DNA from: Mycteria americana
Lineage: Eukaryota; Chordata; Aves; Ciconiiformes; Ciconiidae
Direction of reading: 5' to 3'
Assembly: GCF_035582795.1 (NCBI RefSeq)
Contig: NC_134367.1
Coordinates: 87,899,062-87,963,061 of the forward strand
DNA: 64,000 nt
Numbering within the stretch: the stretch's first letter is position 1; every line of letters starts with the position of its first letter. Of the stretch, positions 12,701-28,982 are shown in pieces. The notes below the pieces were generated by a model. It had not been told where the DNA came from and searched no databases. It was given only the letters and a program-made list of their open reading frames with translations. A program made the position numbers and the translations under genes.

Positions 12701-15700
12701 ATTACATTCATGTTCCTCCAAACTAGGATCAGACTGTTACTTATTATAGGACCTAACTGCCTCTGCATGTTGTGGACTGTATAGGAACAAGTAGCAGATA
12801 TCCAAGAAACTTGTGCTCTTAAGAAGCAACCTACAAATATTAGGGGAAAAAAAGTGGGTACAGCTACCATTATGAAGCATCTTAAGAAAGCTAAAGAAAC
12901 TAAGCACATATCTATAGGCAGAACTTTTTTTTTTTTGCTAAAATTTGACAGGATGATTCACAACTGTATGAAAAGAATGGGATATTTTAAAATTTAGGGG
13001 AGTTGTCTAAAAATCTTTCTGAAACATTGATCTGTAAGGGAAGTGTGTGTGCCATTAGAAGTTTTGTACATAGGTTGTACTGTAACATACATGAAATCGC
13101 ATTTCTCAATCACCTTTCAGGGATCCCTTGGAAGTTTTCCACAGAATCCCTCCCTCTCCCCACCTCATAGTCTGTAAGTCAGTGTTCTAAAAATAGTTTC
13201 TCTCCTGGTCAGTTAGGTTTTTTGGTTTTCTCCCCATAGTTTCTATAGGGGCTTTCTTGAAAGGGGAATACAGCAGTGCAATTTGATGCTGAAGGTTATA
13301 TTCTGTCCTATTAATTCATTTGACCTTCTTAATTTACTGTATCTTACATAAACAAAACAAAAAACCTCATTTGAAGAGAAGGATACAGTCTGTCACTTAG
13401 TGTGTTTGACAGTGTATCTTTAATATTTTCACCCTGAAGCTACTACCATCTGGAAGTAGTTAGCACAGGCAAACAATAAAAAGCCCAGCTAAGTTCACTT
13501 GTTGCCTGTACTACTTGAGTGAGAAGATTAGTACCCCCATTCATTCATTTATTTATCTACCCACACACAATGTTAAGTAATTTTTAAATCCAAACAGTTT
13601 GGAAAGCTCCTGCTGTTGCTTATGTGCTAAAGCCCAAGCTGAGGTTATCACGTTTGCCTTGCAGCAACAAATGACAATTTGCACTCCATAAAGCATTGTG
13701 CACAGTTTGTAGCTGTGTTTGTAGATGGCTGTAGGACATCAGCCAAGGCAAGGAAAGTACAGACAGATGAATCCCTAGTCTTAGCAGGCACAGGAAAAAA
13801 AAAAAAAAAAAAAAAAAATCGATTTCTACCCACCTGAAATTCAAATGCATTGGTAAGACTTTTTTTTTTTTTTGACCAAACCCAAGAGCTTATGGGTGTT
13901 TTTTTTCAATTGCTACTGTGTTCTTCTCCAGTTGCCCTTATGAGCATTCAGAGTGCATGCAGCCCACAGCATGCCCTTCAGGAGCGAGGTTTGCTCAGGT
14001 CTTTTGAAAACAAGAAGACTATCCTGTTCCCAGAGCAGTCACTGTGCAGGCACACATTACAGACATGAATGGCATGTTTCATTAAAATATCATTTTTGTG
14101 CAGCAAGGTTGCAGCCTCAGATTTTAGCTGCTTTTGTATTTCTCTTTTGATAACTAACCACAGGTTACTAACCACAGAGCTTTTTTAGTACCTTGGTGAA
14201 GTTATAAAAGACAGAACTTATTTTTTTTTTCTGTATGATTCCACTTAGCTATGTTAAAGTCACAACTCCCCCATTACTCTGTTTTGCACAATACTCAATA
14301 AAAGGACCTCACAGTAAGGGCAATTTCAGCCCTCATCCCACACTTACATTCAATCTGGTTTTATATTTAAAGATGGGACACAGTGCTTGATCTTACAAGG
14401 AGCCAAGTGCTGTGGACCCAATCTAACAAGTTACTTCAGCAGAGCACGTACATAAGTGCTTTGAAGCCAGAGCACCAAGCACCTTCCAGGATTTAGTTGG
14501 TAGTCTATGGCAGAAACAGGAGTATCCTCAGAACGTTTTCTTTTCTCTGGTGGATATTTTGGATATTAAAAGAACACAAGTTCATATCATAAGTGAAGAT
14601 ACTTTTTTGTAAGAGTGGCATATCTGCCTTCCCTTTTTACATTGGGGTACATTGGAAAGAACTATAAAATTTACTTACTACAGCATGGTGTCCTTCATTG
14701 CAAAAAAAAAAAAAAAAGTACCTGCCTCTGATCAATAGGTATTTGCTCAAGCAAATATTAGCTCTTCAAACAGCAGCTACATTGGAAGCAGCTGCAGTTA
14801 TCTCAGTTGCTTATGTCAGTCAGAGCAAAGTTTTTCTGTTTGCTTCTTTTCTAATCCTTGTTCCTTGCACCTCAAGAGACAATAGGTTGAATCCAAAGCT
14901 TCTAGTCACACCAAAGCAACTCCACCAGCAGGTTAACTGATTTATTTGGGCATCTAACTCCTAGTTTATTTTAATACTTTTAGAAAACTGTCTTTGATGG
15001 TTAATCCTATCTGCTTTAACACCTGGTAGAAGGGCAAGTCTATTACTATTACCCAATGATAAAGCTTTCCCAGTTCACAGGACTTCTCTCTAGGTTCAGC
15101 AGGCCAGTTTAAACAGGTTTATAGTGATGTTCTTTACCTGCAACTGACCTTCTCCTTGTGTAACTTTTTTGGCTGGATCTGCGACTCAGCCTGTTAGACA
15201 CCACAGCCTAATGTCAATAAATGCTGGAGGGATCAACACTTACACCTCAGCCACTACATTACAAACCAAAGAAAGTTGGCTGTCAGACATAAAATTGCTC
15301 CAGCCAAGAATCTGTAGCGCTCTTCTCTTCATGTACCAACTATCACACAAGACAGGAACACAAAGAGAGGAGCCAATGAAGCAAAATATTAGCCCAGCTG
15401 TTAGACTGGTGGGAGAGCTTGAACATAGCAAGATTTCCCCTTGCTCCCCCCACCCCAAGGTTCCCACAGCTGTTCAACATTGCTGTGTGGTGCTCCTGCC
15501 AAACAGGTGTCTTGGCTTCCCTGAGGGCTGGTAACAAATGACTATTTGAGTTCAGTTTGTGCAATGGAAACTGTTTCCATTACAAGCATAAGTGAAATCT
15601 ATCCAAGCAACAGATTCTGGGATCCCGAAGCCCACATGTTTTCATAACCTATACTGACATAGCCTTAGCCTTTCCACTGAGTCGGTCAGGTCAATGATTT

Positions 15701-16880
15701 CTTTGTTCCTCAGCTCATGAAACATGAGCTGGCAAACACCACCTTCAATAGGGCAGGTACTCCTCTAAACCCCCTGGTTTAGAGGCTTGAACCCAGGTCT
15801 GCTCAGAGCTTTAAGTTCAAGAGATTTTTAGTGCAAGTGAACCACTGCAAAAAGCTTACACACACATTCCTTCCTTATGCATAATTTAAATACTGTCAAC
15901 ACTTCTTTCTTTGCAGTCTAGTAATTCCTACATTAATCATTCTGCAAGTCATTTTGGTACTGAATAGAAGAATTGCATCATATTGTAACAATTTGACCAT
16001 CCTAAGTTGAGGCTGCCAGAAGTTGATTAATTAACTGCACACTGTGACAGATTTTTAAATGACCTGGTGTTTTAAGTTGATTATGCACGATCAGAACATT
16101 TACAGCTTTCCAATACATTCCTCACATATGAGAAGACCAGGAAAGCTAGCTTGAGCTAAACTTCAGACTAAGCCTCATGTCAAGTGTTCCTTTAATACAT
16201 GTTTAAGACCCAAGTCTGTGTGTTAGATAAGCATCTCACTACATGACAGTTTTGACATTTTCTAGAGACACTGGTACACCTCTTAATCACAAGGTACATT
16301 ATTGCATAGCTCTATCCATCCTTGAAAGAAGGCTCACTGAAGTCCTTCAGGGGAACTGTCAAGCAGGTGCCTGTAGGGGATTGATATGACTGTCTATCTA
16401 CCAAGACCAGACTAGCAGAATTCAGTAGTAAGAACAGACTCTTGAACACTTGATTAAACTACAGTTCAAGTCATGCTACCTGCATTTAGGTTATGCTGAC
16501 TAGCAATCAGTTTTACTTGTTTAAACAAGTAGTTATCTGTATCACAGATACTCAGTCTTTTCTGTAACAGCTGACAGTAGTTTATGCAGGTGTTAAACTT
16601 AACACTGCATTTGAACCCTGCTCTAGCACTACTACAGTCTGCTTAATCTTGCAGCTCAGATATCTAGCTTAATGAACCATTTATAGGTATGGTTTTGCTC
16701 CTGTGTGATGCGACTTAAGCTTTGTCATTCCATTCAAAAATTCAGAGTGGCTGTGCAAGTAATTCTTCATTTAAGAGGCATTGAGCTCAAATTCCCAGAA
16801 TAGTTCTAGGGCCTTCTCCTAGACAGACTTTTACAGTCTTTCCCCACATTAAAACTAACATTCAACTCAATACTTAAAAG
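6721..16880. other. Long non-coding stretch
   Basis: No recognisable exon, RNA gene or well-defined repeat was found apart from homopolymer runs near 13.8, 14.2 and 14.7 kb. Short B-box-like strings (GGGTTCAAGCCCC at 10,227; reversed at about 15,790) hint at old SINE remnants but have no tRNA fold. The 3' end adjoins the MAP1LC3C 3' UTR. Confidence 0.55.
13795..13873. repeat. A24 / T14 homopolymer pair
   Basis: A run of 24 A (13,795-13,818) is followed 41 bp later by a run of 14 T (13,860-13,873), so the pair can fold as an A/T inverted repeat. No retroelement body is evident on either side. Confidence 0.85.
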
Positions 16881-16884
16881 CTTC

Positions 16885-16890
16885 TTTATT
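16885..16890 (-). terminator. Poly(A) signal AATAAA for MAP1LC3C
   Basis: The plus strand reads TTTATT here, which is AATAAA on the coding strand, about 305 bp past the MAP1LC3C stop. It is the first canonical hexamer seen downstream, so the 3' UTR probably ends near 16,865. Inference from motif and position only. Confidence 0.55.
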
Positions 16891-17195
16891 TTACTCTTAG
16901 ACTTAGGCTTTAAGGACACCTTAAAAATCAATTACATAACAAAGATTGATATTGCAAAAAAGTGGAGGTGCAGTTCCAAAAAACCCATAGTGTCTTCAAA
17001 TATAAAAATATATATCCAAATTATTATCTAGGAAAAGTGTACCACCATTTCTGCCTTAAGCTGGTCCTGCCAGCTTTTGGGTCATAACTCCCCACTACAG
17101 AGCTCAAGAGCTCATATTGGAAGGAGCATCTCCGGGGTTCATGTCACAGGCATGATTCATAGCAAACTGTTTCACTGCAGCACATGGACCCAACC

Positions 17196-18862
<1,667 letters not shown>

Positions 18863-19140
18863 CCTCCCCGCGGTGCTCCCGCCGCTCCGCTGCCGCCGCC
18901 GCCGCCGCCCCGCGCCTCTTATGGGGCGGTGCTGGGGCAGAGCCCGCCCCGCTCGCTCGGCAGCTGGTGGCCAAGCGCGGCCCCGCGGCGCTGCCGGCGG
19001 GCTCGTCCCCCCTCGCTCGCCTGCCTCCCCCCCGCCGGCAACGGGGCGCCCGGGGATCGTGAAATGTGCTGCTGCTGAGCCTGCCTCCCTAGCAGCCGCT
19101 GAGCTGAGCCTGCCTCCCCGGCCCGTCCTGGCAGCATGCG

Positions 19141-22100
19141 TCCTGTTCTTTGCGTTCTTTGATAGGAACTACCCCAAGTGCCGGGTATTTTGCGTACAAG
19201 GCGATGTAGTACGTTGTGAGAGGTCTTTGGCTACCCTGTGGGGTGGCTGAAGGGTGCGGCTCAAGGCTGGACGGTCTCCATCTGTCTGCCCTTTCCAGAT
19301 GGCCGGTCCAGAAGGTCAGTTACCTTCTTCGTGCTTACAAACTGCTGTCAAACTGTTTCTTTGGTTTTAGAAGAAAGAACCTGACGGTTTTCATATCCTC
19401 AGGCTACCAGATTGCTTATTTTCTGAATGACTTGGGAGGTGAGCTTTAACTCTGTTTTTGACTCGTGATTTTAAGGGTTTCCAAGCAGACTTCAGGTCCC
19501 TCTATTTGCCAAATATGAGACAGCTTCCCTGCCTTTTGGATTGCTTGTTCACCTGCTTTTACTTCAGCTGTCAAGATGGCTTCGCAGCCAGACATGGCTC
19601 AGCAAGGAGTAAAGTTAACTCAAGGCTGGTTGCTGTGTATATAAGTCATCTTAGTGGATGGCTGGAATTGATCCCCATTACTCATTTGCTTTGCTTATGC
19701 CTTTACAATATAGTCGTTTTCATTTTATTTGGTCTACCAGGCTAAGGGCAACTGGAAGTTTCCAAGGTTTGTGAGTTACGGTTTATGAGTTATGGGTTTG
19801 GCTGCTTTTTCAAGGCAAAATCAATGACTGTCACCTAAGATCATTTTGAAAAGGAGCATCTTTCTTATAGTGTGTGTGCACTATGTAGGCATATGTCACG
19901 ATTCTCAACCAGCCTTTCCAGAACAGAGTTTCCAGTGGCTGAAGTCCTTAGTGCTGCTGAGCTGTCCTTTTCTCTTGATCTGGAAGTGATGAGCTTTAGT
20001 CACAGCACAAGCTCCCCCATGTGGCACTACGAATTTAATTGCTCAGAGAAGACAAGATTTTTGCTTTGAGGAGTTCATGAGCAAGAGCTCTGAACTTGGA
20101 GAGAGGACTTGAGCCTACGCCGGAATGGTTTGGATGCAGCTCGTCCTCATGAGCAGACCTCTGTATCAGGGCAGGTGAGCTCAGGGGTTTGCTTACAGAG
20201 CTGGGTCTAACTTCAGTCCTTTTGAGCAGAGGTGGAGAGACTGGGGAAGCATGAGTGGAGGAGGACGTGTGCCACGGAAGTGGCACAATGCCATAACCCC
20301 GTCTGGTGATACACGTATTTAAGAAGATGAAGGAACAGAAGAATAACTAGAAGGGTAAAGAAACAGCATAGACCTACGTGTAGCACAGGAACAAAGCCTG
20401 TGGGAGGTAGAAGGATGTGTGGAGATCACAGAATGCGTCTTTGGAATTGTGGTCACTGTGGGGCTTCCCAAAGCTGCTCAGGAAGTGGACCGGTTCTTCC
20501 ACACACCCCTGCTGGTTTCTGCCCAGTAGATCCAGTAGAAAGATCTGTGATCCACTGTGTGCAGACAAGAGGGAACCTGCCACACCAGGGCTCTGCTTTC
20601 TGCATCACCTCTCACCTCTCACAAAGTAAGAAAGCGTGGCTCTGTACAGACATCAGCGGCCCAGCTTCCAGAGAGAGGTGATTTCTTTTCATAACCGTAA
20701 GCTTCTACAGCAGCTGCTAGTAAGAAAAATGAATACCTGATAAGAAGGGGAGCCAAAGAAGAAGAATTCCCTGGTGATCAGTGAACCTGGTGATCAGTTA
20801 CAGCTTTAACTTCTGTGAGAGCTAAGAGTGAGCACAGACTCAGGCTTCAGTTAACATGTGCAACTAATAATGTGTTTCACTATCTGCAGGCAGAGAGAAG
20901 GGGAGCTCTAGTTGTGTGGTCTAGTGTGTAGTGTGCCACTACATGGCACCTGCACGCACTCTTGCATTGAAATACCCAGTTTCAGACCCAAATGTGGAAT
21001 GTATTCCTTCTTCTCTCCTTTCCCTTGTAAGTTTTTCTTGCATGCACATAATTAATGAACTGTTAGAACAATTCTGTGTAGAGAATGGAGTACTCAGAGG
21101 ACCCTACGGAAACAGAAACAGAAGGACCACAAGGAATCGTTACTCTATTTTTACCTGCTTGAATGTCCAAAGACTACACTCATGGGAGTCCTGTAAGTCC
21201 CTGAACATGAATGCACAAGCTTGGAGTTGCACATCTTATCTAGTCCAGTTTCATTGCCACGCTCATAGCCTCTCCAGAAGTCCCAGGTTTGCAGCTGTGT
21301 AACTGAGTTCTGATATATCCATTGTCTCTACACTGAAGTGATCCCAGCTTCATGGACCTAATCATCTACAGAGTCTGGCTCAAAGTTAGCGTAAAAGCAG
21401 CAAAGAAACGGCATGTCCTTCACATTGGCCCATTCCACCTGAAGACATTAAAAAACTTGTCTCATAGCCTCAAAGTGTTTTAATCAGGGAATTATTTATT
21501 TTCCCCATACCGGAGGGTGCAGGGTGTCTGAAATTTGAGGATACAGTAGAGTTTTAGTTTCAGTAGAAATGAGGGCACTCCTGTGAAAGACAGAATTACA
21601 GTATATGAAGAGAGTCTGAAATAAGCTGGTAGGAACTTTCTGGGAAAGGACAAACTAGTTTGTTCCAGAAGTATGGCTGAAGTCCGAATATGTGATACTG
21701 CCGCGGGGGAGAAGTGAGTCAGCTAATGACTGAGCAAAGGACTGAGGGCTTTGCTTCCTGAGCAAGCAGGGGGTGCTTCTTTCATAGACTGTCTAGCATA
21801 TGTGAGTTGTCCATCCTAAAATTTGACTGCTTTGCCTGATAATTCATTTTACGCTTTCAGGAGTTTTCACTGCTTACCTTGTTTCTTGCACTTTCTCATC
21901 CCAATTTCCTGCATTTTTTGGAAGTTGGGTAGGGAAGCAGGGGGAGAGTGATGAATGGGCTCTAATGTAAGGCCTTTTTCTTAGACTGTTCTGTTTCATT
22001 CATGCTCATGTTGCTCAGAAACAGGTCTTTACCAGTGTTAGAGAAAAGGCCTGAAGAGCTAGAAAAAGTACATTTCCTCAAATTGTTCTTGTTTGGTAGT

Positions 22101-25100
22101 TATTCGTCATTCAAATTGTATAGGTCTGTATGCATACGCAAGTCTCCCGGTGCTAAGCAAAATATAAGCAGCTCAGAAAAAACAAGCCTGCTCTGAAGAA
22201 CTTGAAATCTGAATTTCCCAGACAAGATAAAATGAGGTAGAAATAATTACGGTAGCTGCAAAAATCCAAGATGCAAGGAATGCGTGCAACATTTTGAACA
22301 CAATTTCATGAGGAAGGCTACGGTACAAATGATAACTGGTTCCACATTTTTGGAGCACAAATGCATTGAGTTGATCGCAGGACCACCCTGCCTCTTACAG
22401 AATTAAAAAAAAAACCCAGACATCAATATTTTATATGTGATTTTATTTAAAAACTCTAGAATCCCTGACCAGCTGCCTTTACACAGCTGAATGCTGCATG
22501 CTAAAGTCACACTTCCAAAGCTTTCCAGTAACTGCTGCAAGACGAAAAATGAGATACAAAGTACAGAGCGCTTGAGCAGAGAGGGACAAGTTGCTTCCGA
22601 AAGGGTCTAGCCCTGACACATCACAAAGACAGGATAACAACATAACATCAACCTGTCAGGTAAAAATCCAAGATGTGTATGTACATCCAGTTGCCATCTG
22701 GTGGATCTGTAACTTATTATTTCCTTAGAGAGAAATGCTAAACACCTCTTTGAATGGTGAATTGTCCTTGAGCTTTGTGAATTCTCCTCTGTTTTTTCCT
22801 GCTCTGAAGCAGAAGTTTTGAATTACTTTCCTGTAGCATGTGTGAAAGTTTGAATGACATTATCTGTGATCTTCTAGGGCTTGGGTTGGTTATAATAAGC
22901 TCTGTAACGACAAAAAGGTGTAAAAGACACTGAGGTTTTTGCATCAGTGTATTAGAGGTTCCTCCGCCCCTCCGCAAGTGCTTTTGAACACTCAGATGTG
23001 TCACAGAGGCACAATGACGTACTCAAAAGCAGGCATCTCCTTTTCTCCGAGTGCTGTGAGATGAACGGCACTGCTTTCAGGTGGATCTGCGAGCTATTGT
23101 GGAGCTGAGGATCGAGAGCTGCCTATGTTAACCAGAGGACTGAGATGCCCTGATCAGATTGCTCGAGTAGCATGTGTGAGTGCTACGAGGCTCTAGCCAA
23201 GATTTTGCCTGTTGTAGGAAGCATACAGCTAAAATCCAGTAACTGCACTGCATTCTGCCTTCAGAAGCCTCCCCGGTGCTATCTGGTGCTCCCGTACCCT
23301 CATGGTTAAAAGCCCTGAGAGGTTTAAGGCATAGGAGTGATCACAGGGCTCCGACTCCTGAGCTTGGGGAATTTAAACCATGGTAGTTTCAGACTAAGCA
23401 CCTGGCTGCCTGCCCCTCCTCGTAGCTGGAGGCTGCCTCCCTGTAGGCACAGCTTGTGATGCCCTGCTGGGTTAACGCTCAGGACAGTGGCCAAGAGCAG
23501 GCAAGGCTTCGGTGCCTGTCCACGCCTGCCACTCCTGCCACCAGGGCAGTAACATCCGGCACATCGGTAGGGTGGGCGCAGCCATGTTTCAAATGGCCAA
23601 AGCTTTATCTGCCAGAGCTCAGGAGGCAAGGCTCCCAGCCTGAAGCTGGAGTGAAGCTTGTTAGTCTGTTCTGCCAAGCCAGCTGAAGAGTGCGACACCT
23701 AATGAAGGCAAACCCAAGGGTCAGACTTAGTCAAGAGAAAAACTCAATAAATGTAAAAATGTGAACGGCATTAGAAGTGATTCACGTTCCAGCGGAAGAG
23801 ACTCGCTCCACTGTTACATGGTGAAAAGCGCTCTAGTACACCATAAGCTGAGATTAGCTTTTCTTCATAAGTCAGTATGCAGGTGCTACTGAGTTAATTC
23901 CAGTGTAGCCAAACGTGGATGACAAATGGGGCTTCGCTCTGTCTATAAATTCCATCCAGCACCTAATAAACCTGAACACAAGCAGATATGTAAGCAAGAG
24001 AGGCTGAGGGATTAAGTGCAGAAGGCACAAAACAGTTATGTGTAGACTAATAATTTAAATATGAATGATACAGCGCTAGAGGGACTGAGATTTATTTATT
24101 TAAGCAGCCTAACTGAATAGGAAGAGAAACTGCAGCATGATGTTCTAGGGAAAAAATGTGACTTGGCAAAATGAAGGCTTATTTGTTGCACTGAGAAAGC
24201 CTATGAAGTTCTACAGTATTATGCATAGTTATCCTAAATACATGCTTTCATGAGGGTTGTCTATAAGTGAAAATAAAATAGTTGAGTCAAGAGGGGTTTG
24301 AAAAGCCCTCAAGCAGTCAGACTCAGCCAGCCAATTTAATGGGTTTTAAAAGAGCCATCCTGAATATTTGCACGCTCCCTGAACATGGCTAGTTACAGAC
24401 AGGGAATCCTTTGCCTCCTTCTTCCCTTCCGCAGCTCTGAACCTGTCTATTTCTCCTCCTATGCCACAGAAGCAAACCCACACTCGTGGGTAAGCCTGAA
24501 GTAATTGTGTGCCAGTAACTAACTTTGTGAATTCGTAAGTCCTTACACCAAAAAGCTCGCTGGAGTATTCTTATGTTTTAGAGGACGCTTAGTCCTGTAT
24601 CTCGGATTTATGTTCCAAACTCCTCTGTTAACAAGACTCACATCACAAACTGAGCCCCTCTCAAAAAGCTGAGATAAGTTTAAAAGTCACCAGTGGTATT
24701 TCTGGATTGATTGGCTAGTGTTTATATGTACTTTTGGTTCTTTTTCTTTGTCTCTTGATTTTTTAACCCTTATATTGAACCTAGATCATATCTCTGATGG
24801 CTTTTTGGTGTAGCCACAAAAATTAGAAATTAGTTCTGTTACTTTTAAATGAGAGACTACGTGACTGTTTTGCCCCAGAGCTTGGGCTTCTGAGCTTAAA
24901 ATGTCTGTTCTGCAAATGAAATTTCAGTTAGACTCATTTCATCTCTTTTCTCTTTCTTACCTTTAACTGTCCTGTTGGTGTTCAGCTCATTTCTTTACTG
25001 GATTGTAGTCATCACTAGGTTAAAATGCTGTTGTCTGCGGTGCACAAAATGCATATGCAAAAGTAGCATCCTAGAGTTTGCAAAATTAAAGGGGTATTTT

Positions 25101-28100
25101 ATTGTTACAGAGTAGTTCCTTTATGCTAGTTTTTGGGTTCAAGTGCACTAATCATGCTTTTCTTGAGTGCTCTGTCTTCCATTTAAAGATTTTAAGACCT
25201 CTCTCAGCATCAATTCATTAAATTTTCAACCATATTGAGAGAGCTGGGCAGGCTGAGGTATAGTGAGGGTAGTTTTTAAGTTGTTCCACATGGTAAGTGC
25301 TTCTGTTTTAGCATTTTAAATTTGAGAAGAATTTGAGACCTAGGTTCTCAGTAATTTCCTGCAAGTATTGCTCAAATTGGAGATTATAACTAGATGTAAA
25401 AAAAAAATCAGTGACTATTTTTGAGTCAGAAGTTTATGCCAGAATTAAGCTGGCATAAGCTGGCAAACTGTTGGTCAAGGTCCCTGCAGGTACATCTTTG
25501 ATTTTCTGTTTCCTGCTATATCAGCAGTTCACCAGCTTTCTGTCCCACAGGGGCTGAGCTCAAAGTCTAGAAAGATGCTAAAAATGGAAAAACATTATTC
25601 GATCCTCCTTTCCCACCATCTGCTCTCTTGTTATCAGTGCTAGGATACAATGTATTACGTTTTCTGTCTACAGAAGAGACAGAATTGATGTTGTTCTTGC
25701 TAGCCAATTTCCTTGGTCATCTTTTTGAGAAACTGAAGAAATGTTCCCCTGTGTGGACAAGACAGTTTTTCTTTGAGGAGTAGTGCTTCGGTTTATGGAT
25801 TTCCCTTTGTAAAATATCACAACCTTCTGTAGTCACGGCTGCTTTACACCTAGCAATAATTGAATAATGCTGTTCAGAGTTTCTTGATAACAAGGCCCTT
25901 CTGTGGGATTAGACCTGGTTAATGAGTGCTGTTGCTGAATCATTAGCATTTTTAGGAGAGTGTGCCTATTTGCTCATTATAAGGGACTGCTGGTACTTCA
26001 CATGCATACCAGCAGCAGTTAATGCAAAGGCATGATAAAAAGGGAAAAACTCCAAATTTGACTCTGATTAGAATGTACTGAGCATCTGCTTGAATAAATC
26101 TGATTTTTTTGACATCTATTATGGGTTGGAATTCTGGGAACACGATTCCCCTCTTCTGCTAATGTGTCTTCTGTTTGACTTGGTAGCACATTTGCATTCT
26201 GTCTTGCTGGGTTTAGTAGTGCTCCTACTATGAGCACAGATCTCAGCGCTTGTGCCTTGGTGAGGGGGAACAGCACCCCATGCTCTGCAAACGGATTTAA
26301 AAGTTACGCTTTGTGTCCATATATGATGATAATCTTGTTTAAAGAGGTTTTCCTTTCATATAGGGTTTTAAAGCATTTTCTCCAGTGTGGCTGAGTTGTT
26401 TTCAGCTGGGACATCAGTGGCTTTATGTCCAGCCTGTTCCTGGCCTCCCTGTTGAGTCTGCCAAGAATGTGTCAGACAGTGCCAAAAGTAACTATTGGGT
26501 TTTGTTTGTAGATGCTGGAAACTGGTTTCTATTTTAACCTTCAGAAAGAGTGTTATAACTGACAGAAAGCAGAGGATTTTAAAAATATCTTTAGCATGTC
26601 CCTATGAAGCTGGCAGCTTTGCTGTCATCCTGCTGGAATGCCTGACAGAGGGTCAGGGGAGTCGAGCTCTCTTTCAGCGTTGAAAGTATGCCTCACCAGG
26701 AGAGCAATGCACAGAGTTTCCAAGAGTGGCTGGGACCCTTGGATACCTCCCTTTTCCGGTGCATGTTGAAGAGGCCTGATCCCTACTGGGAAATTGCTCT
26801 GCACTTAATGAAAATCTGGATTCTTAAGGTGCCCACATTACGTACCCAGAAACTGTGGCTCTCAGGACTTGAAGTCCCTTTTAAATGCTTTCAGCAGAAA
26901 TCTCTAAGGCTTGGACAGGTCCAAACCCCAAACCTATAGGCAAAAAGTCTAAATATAAAGGAAAGATTGAGTTGGTGCTCTACAAATTCAAGACTGTCAC
27001 TTTGTCTCAGAAATCCTTTTTTAGGGAATTTTGTAAGATGTTAGGAAAAATGCAAAAAATAATGGATGTAAGAGAGAGGGATGTTGCTTAGGTATTTTAG
27101 AAGAAGGACCCCTAGATAACTATTCCCAGTGTCTCTACTGAACTGTGTGAGCTTAAACAAGTCCTGGAACTGTGGCCAAGCCCCTGAGCCATGTCATATA
27201 CTTAGCTGCGTAACAAATGTGTTGCGGAGCTCAGTTAATACTCATGTGCCATGACCAAAGTTCTGTAAACATGCCAACAATTTATTGAATATGAAAATAC
27301 TAACAAGTGCTTTGGACTGATATGGGATTACTGCAAATCATAGCCCAAAAGTGTACATTAGCAGATATTCAAAATCGCCTGCTTCAGGAATCTAACTGGA
27401 GATGACTAAATTCAGAGTCCAGTCTTCCCAGGTTCTGTATATGGTCAACGGAGAGAGAGAGAGAGAAACTCTTGCAGAGGGTCCATTCAGTGTCAGTGCT
27501 CTGAACGGTCTTCTGCATGAGTCCTTCCCTTTACGTTGGCCACGCTGAGTGCTTGATTTGAGTACCTGAAATAGGTACTGTGAATACTCTCCAAAGAGCT
27601 CAGCCTCATAGGAGTGGGCTTGAGTTCTGCTCTAGTTCCCTTTCAGACTAATTTCCTTTGCCCAATAACACGTAGGTTTGCTCAGTTCCTTAGCGCTATC
27701 AAGTGAAATTGTCACAATAGGTTATACCAATGTAATCCAGCCTATCCATTTTGTGTCTTTAACCTGAGTTTTGGTTAAAGCCTGTATAGCTTAGAGGAAA
27801 AAAAAATATAGCCTTGTACTGCTACCTATCTATGGGAAATGGATTTATAATGAAGCACTGAGGAATAGCATAAGATACAAGTGGCATGGGAGACACTTAA
27901 CAGAGGTCAGACTAGCGAACCTGAAAGTGCAACACACTGGCTTGTGGCACTGGCTTTAGTTTGTGTGACTAACATGTATGCAGTGGATAAGCCAATTCAT
28001 CCTGACTTTTGCAGTACTGTGTTTGCAGTAGGCGATCTTTACAAATGGATGAATTGTTCTTAAACCACAAATGGAATATATTGCACATGAGGGGGATGTT

Positions 28101-28197
28101 GACTATGCAAAACATGTGCCACTGTCTTGCTTTTTGTCTTCTTGAGCAGACCTAGCTGCTTTGGAAAGCAGAAGGCTTTCATCACCTATTTGCCAAT
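19141..28197. other. Upstream of MAP1LC3C: no gene recognised
   Basis: About 9 kb lies between the MAP1LC3C CpG island and the CR1 element. Plus-strand frames near 19.2-19.7 and 20.4-20.7 kb could belong to a divergent transcript from the CpG island, but no protein family is recognised. Nothing else can be supported. Confidence 0.5.
27449..27466. repeat. (GA)n short tandem repeat
   Basis: A perfect GA dinucleotide run of about 16-18 bp. Confidence 0.7.
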
Positions 28198-28982
28198 TGT
28201 GTGAGATTCAACAAGGCTAAATGCCGGGTCCTGCACTTGGGCCACAACAACCCCATGCAATGCTATAGGCTTGGGGAAGAGTGGCTGGAAAGCTGCCCGG
28301 CAGAAAAGGACCTGGTGGTGTTGGTCGATAGCTGGCTGAATATGAGCCAGCAGTGTGCCCAGGTGGCCAAGAAGGCCAATAGCATCCTGGCTTGTATCAG
28401 AAATAGCGTGGCCAGCAGGACTAGGGAAGTGATCGTGCCTCTGTACTCGGCACTGGTGAGGCCTCACCTTGGATACTGTGTTCAGTTTTGGGCCCCCCAC
28501 TACAAGAGAGACATTGAAGTGCTGGAGCGTGTCCAGAGAAGGGCAACAAAGCTGGTGAAGGGTCTAGAGCACAAGCGGCTGAGGGAACTGGGGTTGTTTA
28601 GCCTGGAGAAAAGGAGGCTGAGGGGAGACCTTATCGCTCTCTACAACTACCTGAAAGGAGGTTGTGGTGAGGTGGGTGTTGGTCTCTTCTCCCAAGTAGC
28701 AAGCGATAGGACAAGAGGAAATGGCCTCAAGTTGCGCCAGGGGAGGTTTAGATTGGGTATTAGGAAAAATTTCTTCACCGAAAGGGTTATCAAACATTGG
28801 AAGAGGCTGCCCAGGGAAGTGGTTGAGTCACCGTCCCTGGGGGTAATGTAGGTAATGTGTAAATATGGTGCTTAGGGACATGGTTTAGTGGTGGACTTGG
28901 CAGTGTTAGGTTAACAGTTGGACTTGATGATCTTAAAAGGTCTTTTCCAACCTAAACAATTCTATGGTTTTATGATTCTATG
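28198..28982 (+). mobile_element. CR1 LINE, 5'-truncated, sense
   Basis: A 216-codon open frame (28,201-28,851) carries the C-terminal part of the CR1 ORF2 reverse transcriptase. Its landmarks are [62 protein letters not shown] and [20 protein letters not shown]. The 3' end has the usual GACTTGATGATCTTAAAAGG and ends in ATTCTATGGTTTTATGATTC then TATG, a degenerate form of the bird CR1 tail. The endonuclease and catalytic RT motifs are missing, so it is a dead 5'-truncated copy. The remaining frame is open up to the usual C-terminal region, where a stop (28,849-28,851) cuts it short. Confidence 0.95.

Noticed and set aside
23324-23698. 124-codon minus-strand open frame
   Set aside because: Low-complexity Cys/Leu/Arg/Gly-rich translation without homology and with an overlapping frame on the other strand.
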